Part shown: piece by piece, positions 1 to 5,032 of the stretch
Layout of the letters: each line of letters begins with the position of its first letter
How positions within the stretch are numbered: the stretch's first letter is position 1
NCBI GenBank assembly: GCA_964453155.1
Contig: CAYVQU010000201.1
Span: forward strand, 1-8,811
Length of the DNA: 8,811 nucleotides
Source: CAYVQU01 sp964453155
GTDB lineage: Bacteria > Chloroflexota > Anaerolineae > Anaerolineales > UBA11858
Reading direction: 5' to 3'
Translations under genes and position numbers: made by a program
The notes under the pieces: model-generated
Seen by the model: only the letters and a program-made list of their open reading frames with translations
The model's database searches: none
What the model was told of the DNA's origin: nothing

Positions 1-13
1 CGATTCTTCCAGA

Positions 14-28
14 CCATTTCAAAAATGG
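14..28. repeat. short perfect inverted repeat upstream of lipM
   Basis: CCATTT and AAATGG form a perfect 6-bp inverted repeat around a 3-base spacer, followed by ATCTTATTTTT. It could be a weak terminator of a gene lying left of the window or an operator for lipM. The stem is short and AT-rich, so neither role is established. No convincing Shine-Dalgarno sequence or -35/-10 pair is visible between it and the lipM start. Confidence 0.3.
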
Positions 29-71
29 GATCTTATTTTTGCACACCTCCTAATACTACTAATCCATACCC

Positions 72-911
72 ATGATAAATGAAAAATTCTCTCATTCCAT
101 CTGGCGTGTTGTAAAGACCCCGCCAGCTCCTGGCGCCTGGAATATGGCCGTCGATGAAGCTATCTTAACCGCCATCGGCCGCCAGGAAGTGCCGCCCACC
201 CTCCGTTTATACTCCTGGCAGCCTGCGTGTCTATCTCTTGGCTATGCGCAACCATTCTCTGATGTAGATCAAGCGCGCGTCAGCCAACACGGCTGGGAGG
301 TTGTCCGGCGGGTAACCGGGGGACGCGCCATCTTGCATACCGATGAGTTAACTTATTCCGTCTCCGCGCCGTATTCAGAACCCCGGTTGGCAGGCAGCGT
401 CATCGAGAGTTACCGGCGATTGTCACAAGCGTTACTCACCGCACTCAATGCCCTGGCCCTCCCCGCCCAAGCTTTGCCGAATCAGTTAAATGAAACTGAC
501 AAGAAGAAACAAGACCCTGTTTGTTTTGAAGTGCCATCAAATTATGAAATTACGGTAGCTGGAAAAAAACTCATTGGAAGCGCTCAAGCCCGGAAAAAAG
601 CGGGAATTCTGCAACACGGCACATTGCCGTTGGTAGGTGATTTGACCCGCATTACGCAAGCACTCATATTCGAGAACGAACGTGAACGCCAGCAAGCCGC
701 TGACCGGTTATTGAACCGTGCGACAACGGTAAAAACCGCGATAAATCAAAATGTCTCCTGGGAAGCCGCGGCCGAGGCATTTATTCAGGCCTTTGCCGAA
801 ACCTTAAATCTAACATTTGAACCGGCCCCCCTCACACCAACAGAAATAACGCTGGCCGACCAGTTGGTTGCAGAAAAATACACCCATCCAAGTTGGAATG
901 AGCGGATATAA
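72..911 (+). CDS. lipM: Octanoyltransferase LipM-like (lipoate-protein ligase A fold)
   Basis: The 279-residue protein has the cofactor-transferase fold of the BPL/LplA/LipB family. Such enzymes move octanoate from octanoyl-ACP onto a lipoyl domain (in LipM, GcvH) as the first step of lipoyl assembly in the cytoplasm. The N-terminal WNMAVDEA segment is at 23-30. The substrate-binding signature RRVTGGRAILHTDELTYS is at 79-96. Cys151 sits in the CFEVPSNYEI segment, where LipM enzymes carry their acyl-thioester cysteine; Lys165/Lys166 follow in GKKLIGSAQ, then LQHGTLPL at 180-187. That cysteine together with GSAQ and LQHG favours LipM over a true lipoate ligase, since LplA lacks the cysteine and usually has an extra C-terminal domain. 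The end, KYTHPSWN, is typical of the family. The ATG at 72 is chosen because homology begins soon after it, but no clear ribosome-binding site precedes it, so a leaderless or weakly initiated mRNA is possible. A lipoate-protein ligase assignment is the main alternative. Confidence 0.88.
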   Translation: MINEKFSHSIWRVVKTPPAPGAWNMAVDEAILTAIGRQEVPPTLRLYSWQPACLSLGYAQPFSDVDQARVSQHGWEVVRRVTGGRAILHTDELTYSVSAPYSEPRLAGSVIESYRRLSQALLTALNALALPAQALPNQLNETDKKKQDPVCFEVPSNYEITVAGKKLIGSAQARKKAGILQHGTLPLVGDLTRITQALIFENERERQQAADRLLNRATTVKTAINQNVSWEAAAEAFIQAFAETLNLTFEPAPLTPTEITLADQLVAEKYTHPSWNERI

Positions 912-967
912 GGGTTGTGCGGTTAGATCGATTGATTAAATTTAGTTGTTTATCCCCACAACATAGC

Positions 968-1003
968 AAAAGCCGGTTGATGAAAGTTATTCAACCGGCT
1001 TTT
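968..1003. terminator. bidirectional intrinsic terminator between lipM and the DUF4230 gene
   Basis: AAAAGCCGGTTGA at 968-980 pairs perfectly with TCAACCGGCTTTT at 991-1003 around a 10-base loop. The A-tract on one side becomes the U-tract on the other, so the hairpin can stop both the rightward lipM transcript and the leftward transcript of the convergent gene that ends at 1034. Confidence 0.9.
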
Positions 1004-1033
1004 GTATTTAATTGAGAGCGGGTCTGAGAAATT

Positions 1034-1729
1034 TCAGTTCTCAGTTTCGGGCTGAACAAAAACTACGTCGGTGATATCGAGGGTTCTGAAGAGTCGAAAT
1101 AGGTAGGCTTCGGCATTGACGCCGGCCAAATCCAAAATCCCATCTTCAAGGGCGGCTTTTTCGATTTCATCTTCGGCAACCTGACGGGCGGCAGTCTCTA
1201 AATGGATATCACCCTTGGTAAAAATACCTTTGTCCCGGTCATAGATATAGGATTTATCGTTATCCAAAGTGGCAATAAAAATTTCCGGTTCGGGTAACCG
1301 GGCATACAACACATCCCCTTCCCACCACAAGTCATCCACTTCCACTTTCGAAAGATCAATCCCCGCAATGACAATGCCGTGGGCCACAAATATCAACTCA
1401 TCCCCAAACAAGAACTCCAATGACCCCTGTCCCCGATCGGCGGTGACAACTTTTTCAATCGAATACTGGATCGTTTCTAAGCGCGCTAAGGTTCTTACTT
1501 CCCGAATAACCGTGACCGGATCAGGCAAAACCGTCGGGGTGGGATTCATAAATTGATTAACCTGGGTTGCCAATCCACCCGTCATTTCGTTGACCGGCTG
1601 TAAAGCATTTTCCGTGGTATCCTTGACAGAGCCAACCATGCCCTGCACACTACTTACTACCGAATAGGCCAGCCAGCCCCCAATGGCTAATATGCCAATT
1701 ACCAAAATCCAAGCTCTTGCTTCTTTCAT
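1034..1729 (-). CDS. DUF4230 family membrane-anchored protein
   Basis: From the ATG at 1729 this is a 231-residue protein. Residues 7-25 form one hydrophobic segment, so it is probably anchored in the membrane with the rest outside the cytoplasm. A Thr/Pro-rich stretch near 62-72 (NPTPTVLPDP) links the anchor to a domain at about 73-224 that matches DUF4230 in its order of motifs: REVRTLARLET, FLFGDELIFVAHG at 106-118, AGIDLSKV, a LPEPEIF strand at 145-151, and a C-terminal helix rich in Ala and Glu (AARQVAEDEIEKAALEDGIL). The family's function is unknown. A GTG 12 bases further upstream extends the frame by four residues. The ATG is preferred because TGAGG lies six bases before it and overlaps that GTG. 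The gene is alone on its strand, with a candidate promoter just upstream and a shared terminator downstream. Confidence 0.85.
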   Translation of the reverse strand: MKEARAWILVIGILAIGGWLAYSVVSSVQGMVGSVKDTTENALQPVNEMTGGLATQVNQFMNPTPTVLPDPVTVIREVRTLARLETIQYSIEKVVTADRGQGSLEFLFGDELIFVAHGIVIAGIDLSKVEVDDLWWEGDVLYARLPEPEIFIATLDNDKSYIYDRDKGIFTKGDIHLETAARQVAEDEIEKAALEDGILDLAGVNAEAYLFRLFRTLDITDVVFVQPETEN

Positions 1730-1735
1730 TTCTAG

Positions 1736-1740
1736 CCTCA
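1736..1740 (-). promoter_or_regulatory. Shine-Dalgarno site fixing the DUF4230 start
   Basis: On the - strand TGAGG is followed by six bases and then the ATG at 1729. The upstream GTG at 1741 overlaps this site and so cannot use it, which supports the shorter protein. Confidence 0.6.
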
Positions 1741-1772
1741 CACATAATGAACGATATAAAACATTTGTGCTA

Positions 1773-1781
1773 ATTCTACCA
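1773..1781 (-). promoter_or_regulatory. extended -10 promoter for the DUF4230 gene
   Basis: On the - strand this reads TGG TAGAAT, an extended -10 element (TG-N-hexamer). It lies 44 bases upstream of the ATG at 1729. No good -35 hexamer is seen, as is usual for extended -10 promoters. It is a motif match only. Confidence 0.45.
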
Positions 1782-1825
1782 TAGGGGCCACAGAGCTTCC
1801 CTAAGAAATCTGTAAGAACGCAAAA

Positions 1826-2110
1826 ATGTCACTTGGTTTACTCACCCTTAATATCCACATCCCAGGATGCAGCTCTCTTAAAGAGAAACGATCGCGCCTA
1901 AAACCACTCATCACGCGGTTGCAGCGTGAATTTAATATTTCAGTAACCGAGTATGATCATCATGATATCTGGCAAAGCGCGTCGATTGCCTGCGCAATTG
2001 TGACCACTGACCGACGTCACACCCAACGATCGCTGCAAAGTGTAATCACATGGGTTGAAAACAAGTGGCCAGATGTAACAGTGATCACCGAGCAAATTGA
2101 AATCTTATAG
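1826..2110 (+). CDS. DUF503 family protein (YlxP-like)
   Basis: This 94-residue protein has the full DUF503 pattern. It opens with a strand (LGLLTLNIHIPGCSSLKEKRSRLKPL at 3-28, with the hallmark SLKEKR at 17-22), followed by FNISVTEYDHHDIWQSA at 36-52 and a C-terminal strand that ends in EIEIL-type sequence. The family is small (about 90-100 residues) and is best known from ylxP, which in Bacillus lies with infB and rbfA in a translation operon. Its molecular role is not settled. Here it lies away from that operon and is followed after five bases by an SDR gene whose Shine-Dalgarno sequence overlaps the TAG stop, so the two are probably co-transcribed. No strong ribosome-binding site precedes the ATG (only AAGAACG). 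A - strand gene diverges from the region just upstream. Confidence 0.85.
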   Translation: MSLGLLTLNIHIPGCSSLKEKRSRLKPLITRLQREFNISVTEYDHHDIWQSASIACAIVTTDRRHTQRSLQSVITWVENKWPDVTVITEQIEIL

Positions 2111-2113
2111 GAG
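2109..2113 (+). promoter_or_regulatory. Shine-Dalgarno site overlapping the DUF503 stop codon
   Basis: AGGAG begins inside the TAG stop codon of DUF503. Its spacing is two bases to the ATG at 2116, five to the ATG at 2119 and eleven to the ATG at 2125. The second ATG is therefore the best supported start of the SDR gene. The overlap suggests translational coupling. Confidence 0.6.
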
Positions 2114-2115
2114 TT

Positions 2116-2910
2116 ATGATGGACATGAAATTATCTGGCAGTCGCGCCCTGGTGTTAGGGGCCAGTCGGGGATTGGGATTTGCTACTGCCCGGGGATTAG
2201 CTCAAGAAGGGTGCGAGGTCGCCATCAATGGCCGTAATCAAAAAAAATTACAGGCCGCGGCCGATGAATTAGGGGCTGAAACCGGTCAAAAAATCGTACC
2301 GCTGCCCGGTGATGTAACTGATCCGAATTTGCCCCCCCAATTAATTGCTGAAACCATAAACAAATTGGGAGGCTTAGACTTACTCGTCACCAACGCGGGT
2401 GGGCCCCCAGCAGGGAGTTTTGAATCGTTTGAAGATACCACCTGGGATTTGGCCGTCGAGCTCTCGTTCCTAAGCCATGTCCGCATGATCCGGGCCGCCC
2501 TGCCAGTATTGCGAGATTCTTCGCGAGCAAGTGTCCTCACCATAACATCTTACTCGGTAAAGCAACCCATCCCCAATCTAATATTGTCGAACAGTATTCG
2601 GGCGGCAACGGTTGGGTTGACAAAATCCCTGGCGCTGGAATTAGGACCCGATGGTATTCGGTTTAACTCCATCTTACCAGGGTGGACCGAAACAGAGCGT
2701 GTAACAGAACTCATGGCATTTCGGGCCGAAGCGAATGGGAGCACCATCGAGGCAGAAATCGAAAAGCAAATGGCCATTTGTCCCTTGGGCCGGATGGCAA
2801 CGCCCGAAGAATTTGCCAACGCGGCCATTTTCTTACTTTCACCGGCGGCCGGATATATCACTGGTGTTATGTTAACCGTCGATGGTGGTATGTATACCGG
2901 TACCTTATAG
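2116..2910 (+). CDS. SDR family oxidoreductase, FabG-like, with a non-canonical active site
   Basis: This protein of up to 264 residues has the Rossmann fold of short-chain dehydrogenases/reductases. The dinucleotide-binding loop GASRGLG is at 15-21, an acidic residue of the adenine pocket is in GDVTD at 65-69, the TNAGG strand is at 92-96, and PGW is at 188-190. A VDGG-type end is at 255-258, as in 3-oxoacyl-ACP reductases. The catalytic YxxxK motif is absent: the aligned stretch LILSNSIRAA has Ser158 and Arg162 where Tyr and Lys are expected, although a serine is kept at 145. This matches the described 'BKR-like SDR-like' subgroup with an imperfect tetrad, so the gene is probably a genuine family member and not a decayed one. 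Its substrate is unknown. Coordinates are given to the first ATG, but the ATG at 2119 has better Shine-Dalgarno spacing. It forms a likely operon with DUF503. Only a weak hairpin follows it. Confidence 0.88.
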   Translation: MMDMKLSGSRALVLGASRGLGFATARGLAQEGCEVAINGRNQKKLQAAADELGAETGQKIVPLPGDVTDPNLPPQLIAETINKLGGLDLLVTNAGGPPAGSFESFEDTTWDLAVELSFLSHVRMIRAALPVLRDSSRASVLTITSYSVKQPIPNLILSNSIRAATVGLTKSLALELGPDGIRFNSILPGWTETERVTELMAFRAEANGSTIEAEIEKQMAICPLGRMATPEEFANAAIFLLSPAAGYITGVMLTVDGGMYTGTL

Positions 2911-2940
2911 TTCGATAGTACTCTCTTCGGTCGATTTTTA

Positions 2941-2969
2941 TTGACAAGCACTTTGATTGATGCTATTTT
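2941..2969 (+). promoter_or_regulatory. near-consensus sigma-70 promoter in the SDR-lysozyme gap
   Basis: TTGACA at 2941-2946, a 17-base spacer, then TATTTT at 2964-2969 preceded by TGC, which also gives an extended -10. This is the best promoter match in the window. Transcription would start near 2976, about 155 bases before the lysozyme ATG. Confidence 0.75.
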
Positions 2970-2975
2970 AAATTG

Positions 2976-3072
2976 GCACACCCTTTGAGGAAGTCCACGG
3001 GTAAGGGGCCAATGCTCCTGCATCATCACTATTCTCGACCTACCCAGCTTTCCAAGCGGTAGGTCGTTTTTT
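2976..3072 (+). ncRNA. candidate structured small RNA or attenuating leader of the lysozyme gene
   Basis: A strong promoter at 2941-2969 and a strong terminator at 3036-3072 delimit an RNA of about 97 nt with no credible open reading frame. CCCTT at 2981-2985 pairs with AAGGG at 3003-3007 around a 17-base loop containing GAGGAAGTCC and ACGGG. Just outside, ATTGGC (2972-2977) and GCCAAT (3008-3013) are also complementary, with ACA bulged, but a start near 2976 would remove part of that outer helix. GGGTAAGG at 2999-3006 can instead pair with CCTACCC at 3039-3045 (seven pairs, one bulged A), which would break both the upstream hairpin and the terminator. That is the pattern of a riboswitch or attenuator ahead of the lysozyme gene. 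A free-standing sRNA fits equally well. The loop does not match any riboswitch or ncRNA family I recognise. Confidence 0.5.
3036..3072 (+). terminator. intrinsic terminator upstream of the lysozyme gene
   Basis: CGACCTACC (3036-3044) pairs perfectly with GGTAGGTCG (3058-3066). Inside it, GCTT and AAGC add a second short stem, and six T residues follow at 3067-3072. It ends the short RNA from the 2941 promoter and possibly the DUF503-SDR mRNA. If regulated, it would control read-through into the lysozyme gene. Confidence 0.88.
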
Positions 3073-3131
3073 ATTGGGGTAGATGTTTCATAAACAGTAA
3101 CTCACAATTCAATATTTGAACGGAGGTTAGC

Positions 3132-4136
3132 ATGTTTGGACCGGTTATTGATGTATCCAGTTGGCAGCGAGATATCAACGTCAGTAAAATGCTTGGCCAG
3201 GGAACTAAGGCGATGTATATTAAAGCTGGGGGTACCGACAAAAATAATGGTGCCAGTTACACCGATTGGCGGTTTCGCGAAAATGCAAAAAAGTTTAGCG
3301 AAAAAGTGCCGGTGGGCTATTATTACTTTTTCTATCCCCATTTCGATGGGGCCAAACAAGCCCGCTATTTTGTCAATTTACTAAACTCGGTAAAGTGGAA
3401 TCTCCCCCCTGCGATCGATATCGAGCAAAACCCCCGCAATGTCAGCCAACGCCGCTTCCAACAAGAGATCAAGGACTTTGTCGGCTACGTTGAACGTAAA
3501 CTCAATGTAAAATGTGTCATTTATACGCGGGCCATGTTTTGGAATTCGAATGTGGGTAACCCCTCCTGGGCGGGAGAACACAAACTGTGGTTAGCCCTCT
3601 ATAACGAGCATATCGATCATCCTTGGGATGATAAACCCAACAGTCGGTTACGACCCCGTCCCTGGGATGACTGGTGGCTGTGGCAATATTCAGCCGACTC
3701 AAATGGGAAAGGCAAAGCTTTTGGCACCGCCACTTCGGGGATTGATATCAATCGCGTCAATATGAGCGAAGATGAATTCTATAAATTCGCCAAGTGGCAG
3801 CAGCCCGAGACCCCCATCGAAGTGGAAGAACCACCCGAGGAAGAAGAAAAACCGGAAGAGAAAGAACCCGAAAAGGAAGTCGGTGGCGTGATCATCAAGT
3901 ACCCGCACAAGGGTTTCTTACGCGCCGGGTTTACGGCCTTGCGATTACGATCGACTCCCACCGTCAATCGCCAGGATAATATCGTGGGATCGATCCGCCG
4001 TGGGTATACGTTTACGGTTCATAAAGAACTAGAATTTGGCGATGACCTCTGGTGGTTGGTCGAACTCCCCAATCGACGGGTTGGTTGGGGTGCCCGGCGA
4101 CTGCAAGGGGTGACGTTTTTGGAGTATGCGGATTAA
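3132..4136 (+). CDS. GH25 muramidase (lysozyme) with C-terminal SH3-like domain
   Basis: The 334-residue enzyme is predicted to cut the N-acetylmuramic acid to N-acetylglucosamine link of peptidoglycan. Residues 4-210 form a GH25 barrel: DVSSWQ at 7-12 (Asp7), the catalytic DIE strand in PPAIDIEQ with Asp96 and Glu98, WLWQYS at 182-187, and GIDINRV at 203-209 (Asp205). A very acidic Pro/Glu/Lys linker spans about 226-249. The last 70 residues resemble a bacterial SH3 domain (LRLRSTPTV, DLWWLVELPNRRVGW), probably a cell-wall binding module. There is no signal peptide or membrane segment at the N-terminus, which starts directly in the catalytic fold, as in phage endolysins. The start is well supported by GGAGG at 3122-3126, five bases ahead. 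No clear promoter lies between the 3036-3072 terminator and this gene, so expression may depend on read-through. It is followed by its own terminator. A secreted autolysin using another export route is the alternative to a prophage-type endolysin. Confidence 0.9.
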   Translation: MFGPVIDVSSWQRDINVSKMLGQGTKAMYIKAGGTDKNNGASYTDWRFRENAKKFSEKVPVGYYYFFYPHFDGAKQARYFVNLLNSVKWNLPPAIDIEQNPRNVSQRRFQQEIKDFVGYVERKLNVKCVIYTRAMFWNSNVGNPSWAGEHKLWLALYNEHIDHPWDDKPNSRLRPRPWDDWWLWQYSADSNGKGKAFGTATSGIDINRVNMSEDEFYKFAKWQQPETPIEVEEPPEEEEKPEEKEPEKEVGGVIIKYPHKGFLRAGFTALRLRSTPTVNRQDNIVGSIRRGYTFTVHKELEFGDDLWWLVELPNRRVGWGARRLQGVTFLEYAD

Positions 4137-4142
4137 AAGGAT

Positions 4143-4181
4143 AAAAGCAATTATTCTGTTCCAGAATAATTGCTTTTTTTT
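4143..4181 (+). terminator. strong intrinsic terminator after the lysozyme gene
   Basis: AAAAGCAATTATTCTG (4143-4158) pairs perfectly with CAGAATAATTGCTTTT (4162-4177) around a 3-base loop, and the T-run reaches eight bases at 4174-4181. It begins seven bases after the lysozyme stop codon and separates that gene from the next two. Confidence 0.95.
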
Positions 4182-4273
4182 CTGGGAAAGTTGAAGCTAC
4201 ATTTTCCATAAAACAGGAAACAAGGAATGATTTTACCCAAACCATATAAAGTAAACACAAAAAGGAGGCTCAC

Positions 4274-4978
4274 ATGAGCACAAAAGATCACGAACCCCAA
4301 AAGGGAGTAGCCACAATTCTAATGTTTGTGTTTATCGTACTGTCTTTTGTGTTGGTAAGTTTGGGGGTCACGGTTTTTCACCCTTTGGTTGCAATCTTTG
4401 GAGTAGGAACCATTTCTTTTAGTGGTACTTTATATTTAGCAAATTATCTCTCAGGTTCGAATGATCTAGATAAAGGGGAAATTAGAAAAGCATTGGCAAC
4501 TGCGATAACGATGGTGTACTTTTCCTTATTGAGTGTCTCTCTATTTAGTAATGAAAATGTCACTTTAGCTGAAGTAGTTGACAAAGAATTGTTACAAACT
4601 GTAATAGATAAATATACGAATTTAATGTTGGGCGTCATTGGATTCTATTTTGGATCTCGAGGCGCAACTGAATTTGTGAAAGTTCTTAAATCTGGAGATA
4701 GTGAAGAATCTAAAGGGACTCAAACCGCGCTCTCAATCGAAGGCCCCGCTGAGATCATTGCAGGACAAGAAATTGAATTAAAGATTACGGGTGGAAATGC
4801 AAATACAACTTGGTCGGTCGATAAAGAGATCATAAGCTTGAATCCTACGAAAGGGGAAAAGGTTATTGCAACCGCAAATGATCAAATAACAGCGGAGGAT
4901 AATGTCACCATCACTGCCACCCACGAAAAAGGTAAATCGGCAACCCACTCCTTGAAAGTCTCCCCAGGGGTAGGTTAA
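4274..4978 (+). CDS. four-helix membrane protein with C-terminal Ig-like domain, function unknown
   Basis: I do not recognise this 234-residue protein. A charged N-terminus (1-11) is followed by hydrophobic segments at about 12-34, 36-58, 73-91 and 115-130. The fourth ends in the motif GFYFGSRG (123-130), a pattern I associate with small uncharacterised bacterial membrane proteins. From about 152 to 231 lies an 80-residue beta-rich region that looks like a bacterial Ig-like (Big) domain (SIEGPAEIIAGQEIELKITGG, NVTITATHEKGKS, SLKV). Positive residues at the N-terminus, in the 2-3 loop (KGEIRK) and after helix 4 (SRGATEFVKVLK) predict N-in and C-in, which would put the Ig-like domain in the cytoplasm. 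The start is firm: AAAGGAGG at 4261-4268, five bases before the ATG. A TATAAA at 4245-4250 is the only promoter hint. Two hand-counted 60-base lines give about 35-38% G+C, against 48-58% in sampled lines of the lysozyme and lipM genes. It lies 54 bases before the hydrolase-like gene and may be co-transcribed with it. Confidence 0.75.
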   Translation: MSTKDHEPQKGVATILMFVFIVLSFVLVSLGVTVFHPLVAIFGVGTISFSGTLYLANYLSGSNDLDKGEIRKALATAITMVYFSLLSVSLFSNENVTLAEVVDKELLQTVIDKYTNLMLGVIGFYFGSRGATEFVKVLKSGDSEESKGTQTALSIEGPAEIIAGQEIELKITGGNANTTWSVDKEIISLNPTKGEKVIATANDQITAEDNVTITATHEKGKSATHSLKVSPGVG

Positions 4979-4984
4979 AAAAAG

Positions 4985-5015
4985 AAGTAGATGGGTAATC
5001 AATACTCATCTACTT
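4985..5015 (+). other. 13-bp hairpin covering an upstream in-frame ATG
   Basis: AAGTAGATGGGTA (4985-4997) pairs with TACTCATCTACTT (5003-5015) with a single G-U wobble around a 5-base loop. The in-frame ATG at 4991 lies inside the left arm. A Shine-Dalgarno-like AAGGG (5017-5021) and a second ATG (5033) follow the hairpin. With only three Ts after it, it is a poor terminator. It more likely marks a processing or spacing element between the two genes and argues for initiation at 5033. Confidence 0.6.
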
Positions 5016-5032
5016 TAAGGGATCCTCATAAA

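Noticed and set aside
1269..1556. 95-codon + strand open frame within the DUF4230 gene
   Set aside because: Antisense to a gene with clear family match; no ribosome-binding site and a low-complexity Ser/Thr composition typical of shadow frames.
2912..2938. TCGA inverted repeat followed by ATTTTT after the SDR stop, as a terminator
   Set aside because: The stem is only four to five pairs with a 13-15 base loop, too weak to call beside the strong hairpin at 3036-3072.
2987..2996. GAGGAAGTCC, resembling the conserved GAGGAAAGTCC of RNase P RNA
   Set aside because: The surrounding transcript is only about 100 nt, lacks one A of the motif and has none of the other conserved RNase P segments.
2550..3029. 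159-codon open frame on the - strand antisense to the SDR gene
   Set aside because: It mirrors conserved SDR codons on the opposite strand and has no domain or ribosome-binding site of its own; such shadows are common opposite SDR genes.
3794..3979. Arg-rich 61-codon frame overlapping the acidic linker of the lysozyme
   Set aside because: It is the frame-shifted reading of the GAA/GAG-rich linker, which explains its Arg/Gly composition.
4205..4221. TTCC/GGAA dyad upstream of the Ig-like membrane protein gene as an operator
   Set aside because: Short arms in AT-rich DNA and no promoter firmly placed next to it; not distinguishable from chance.
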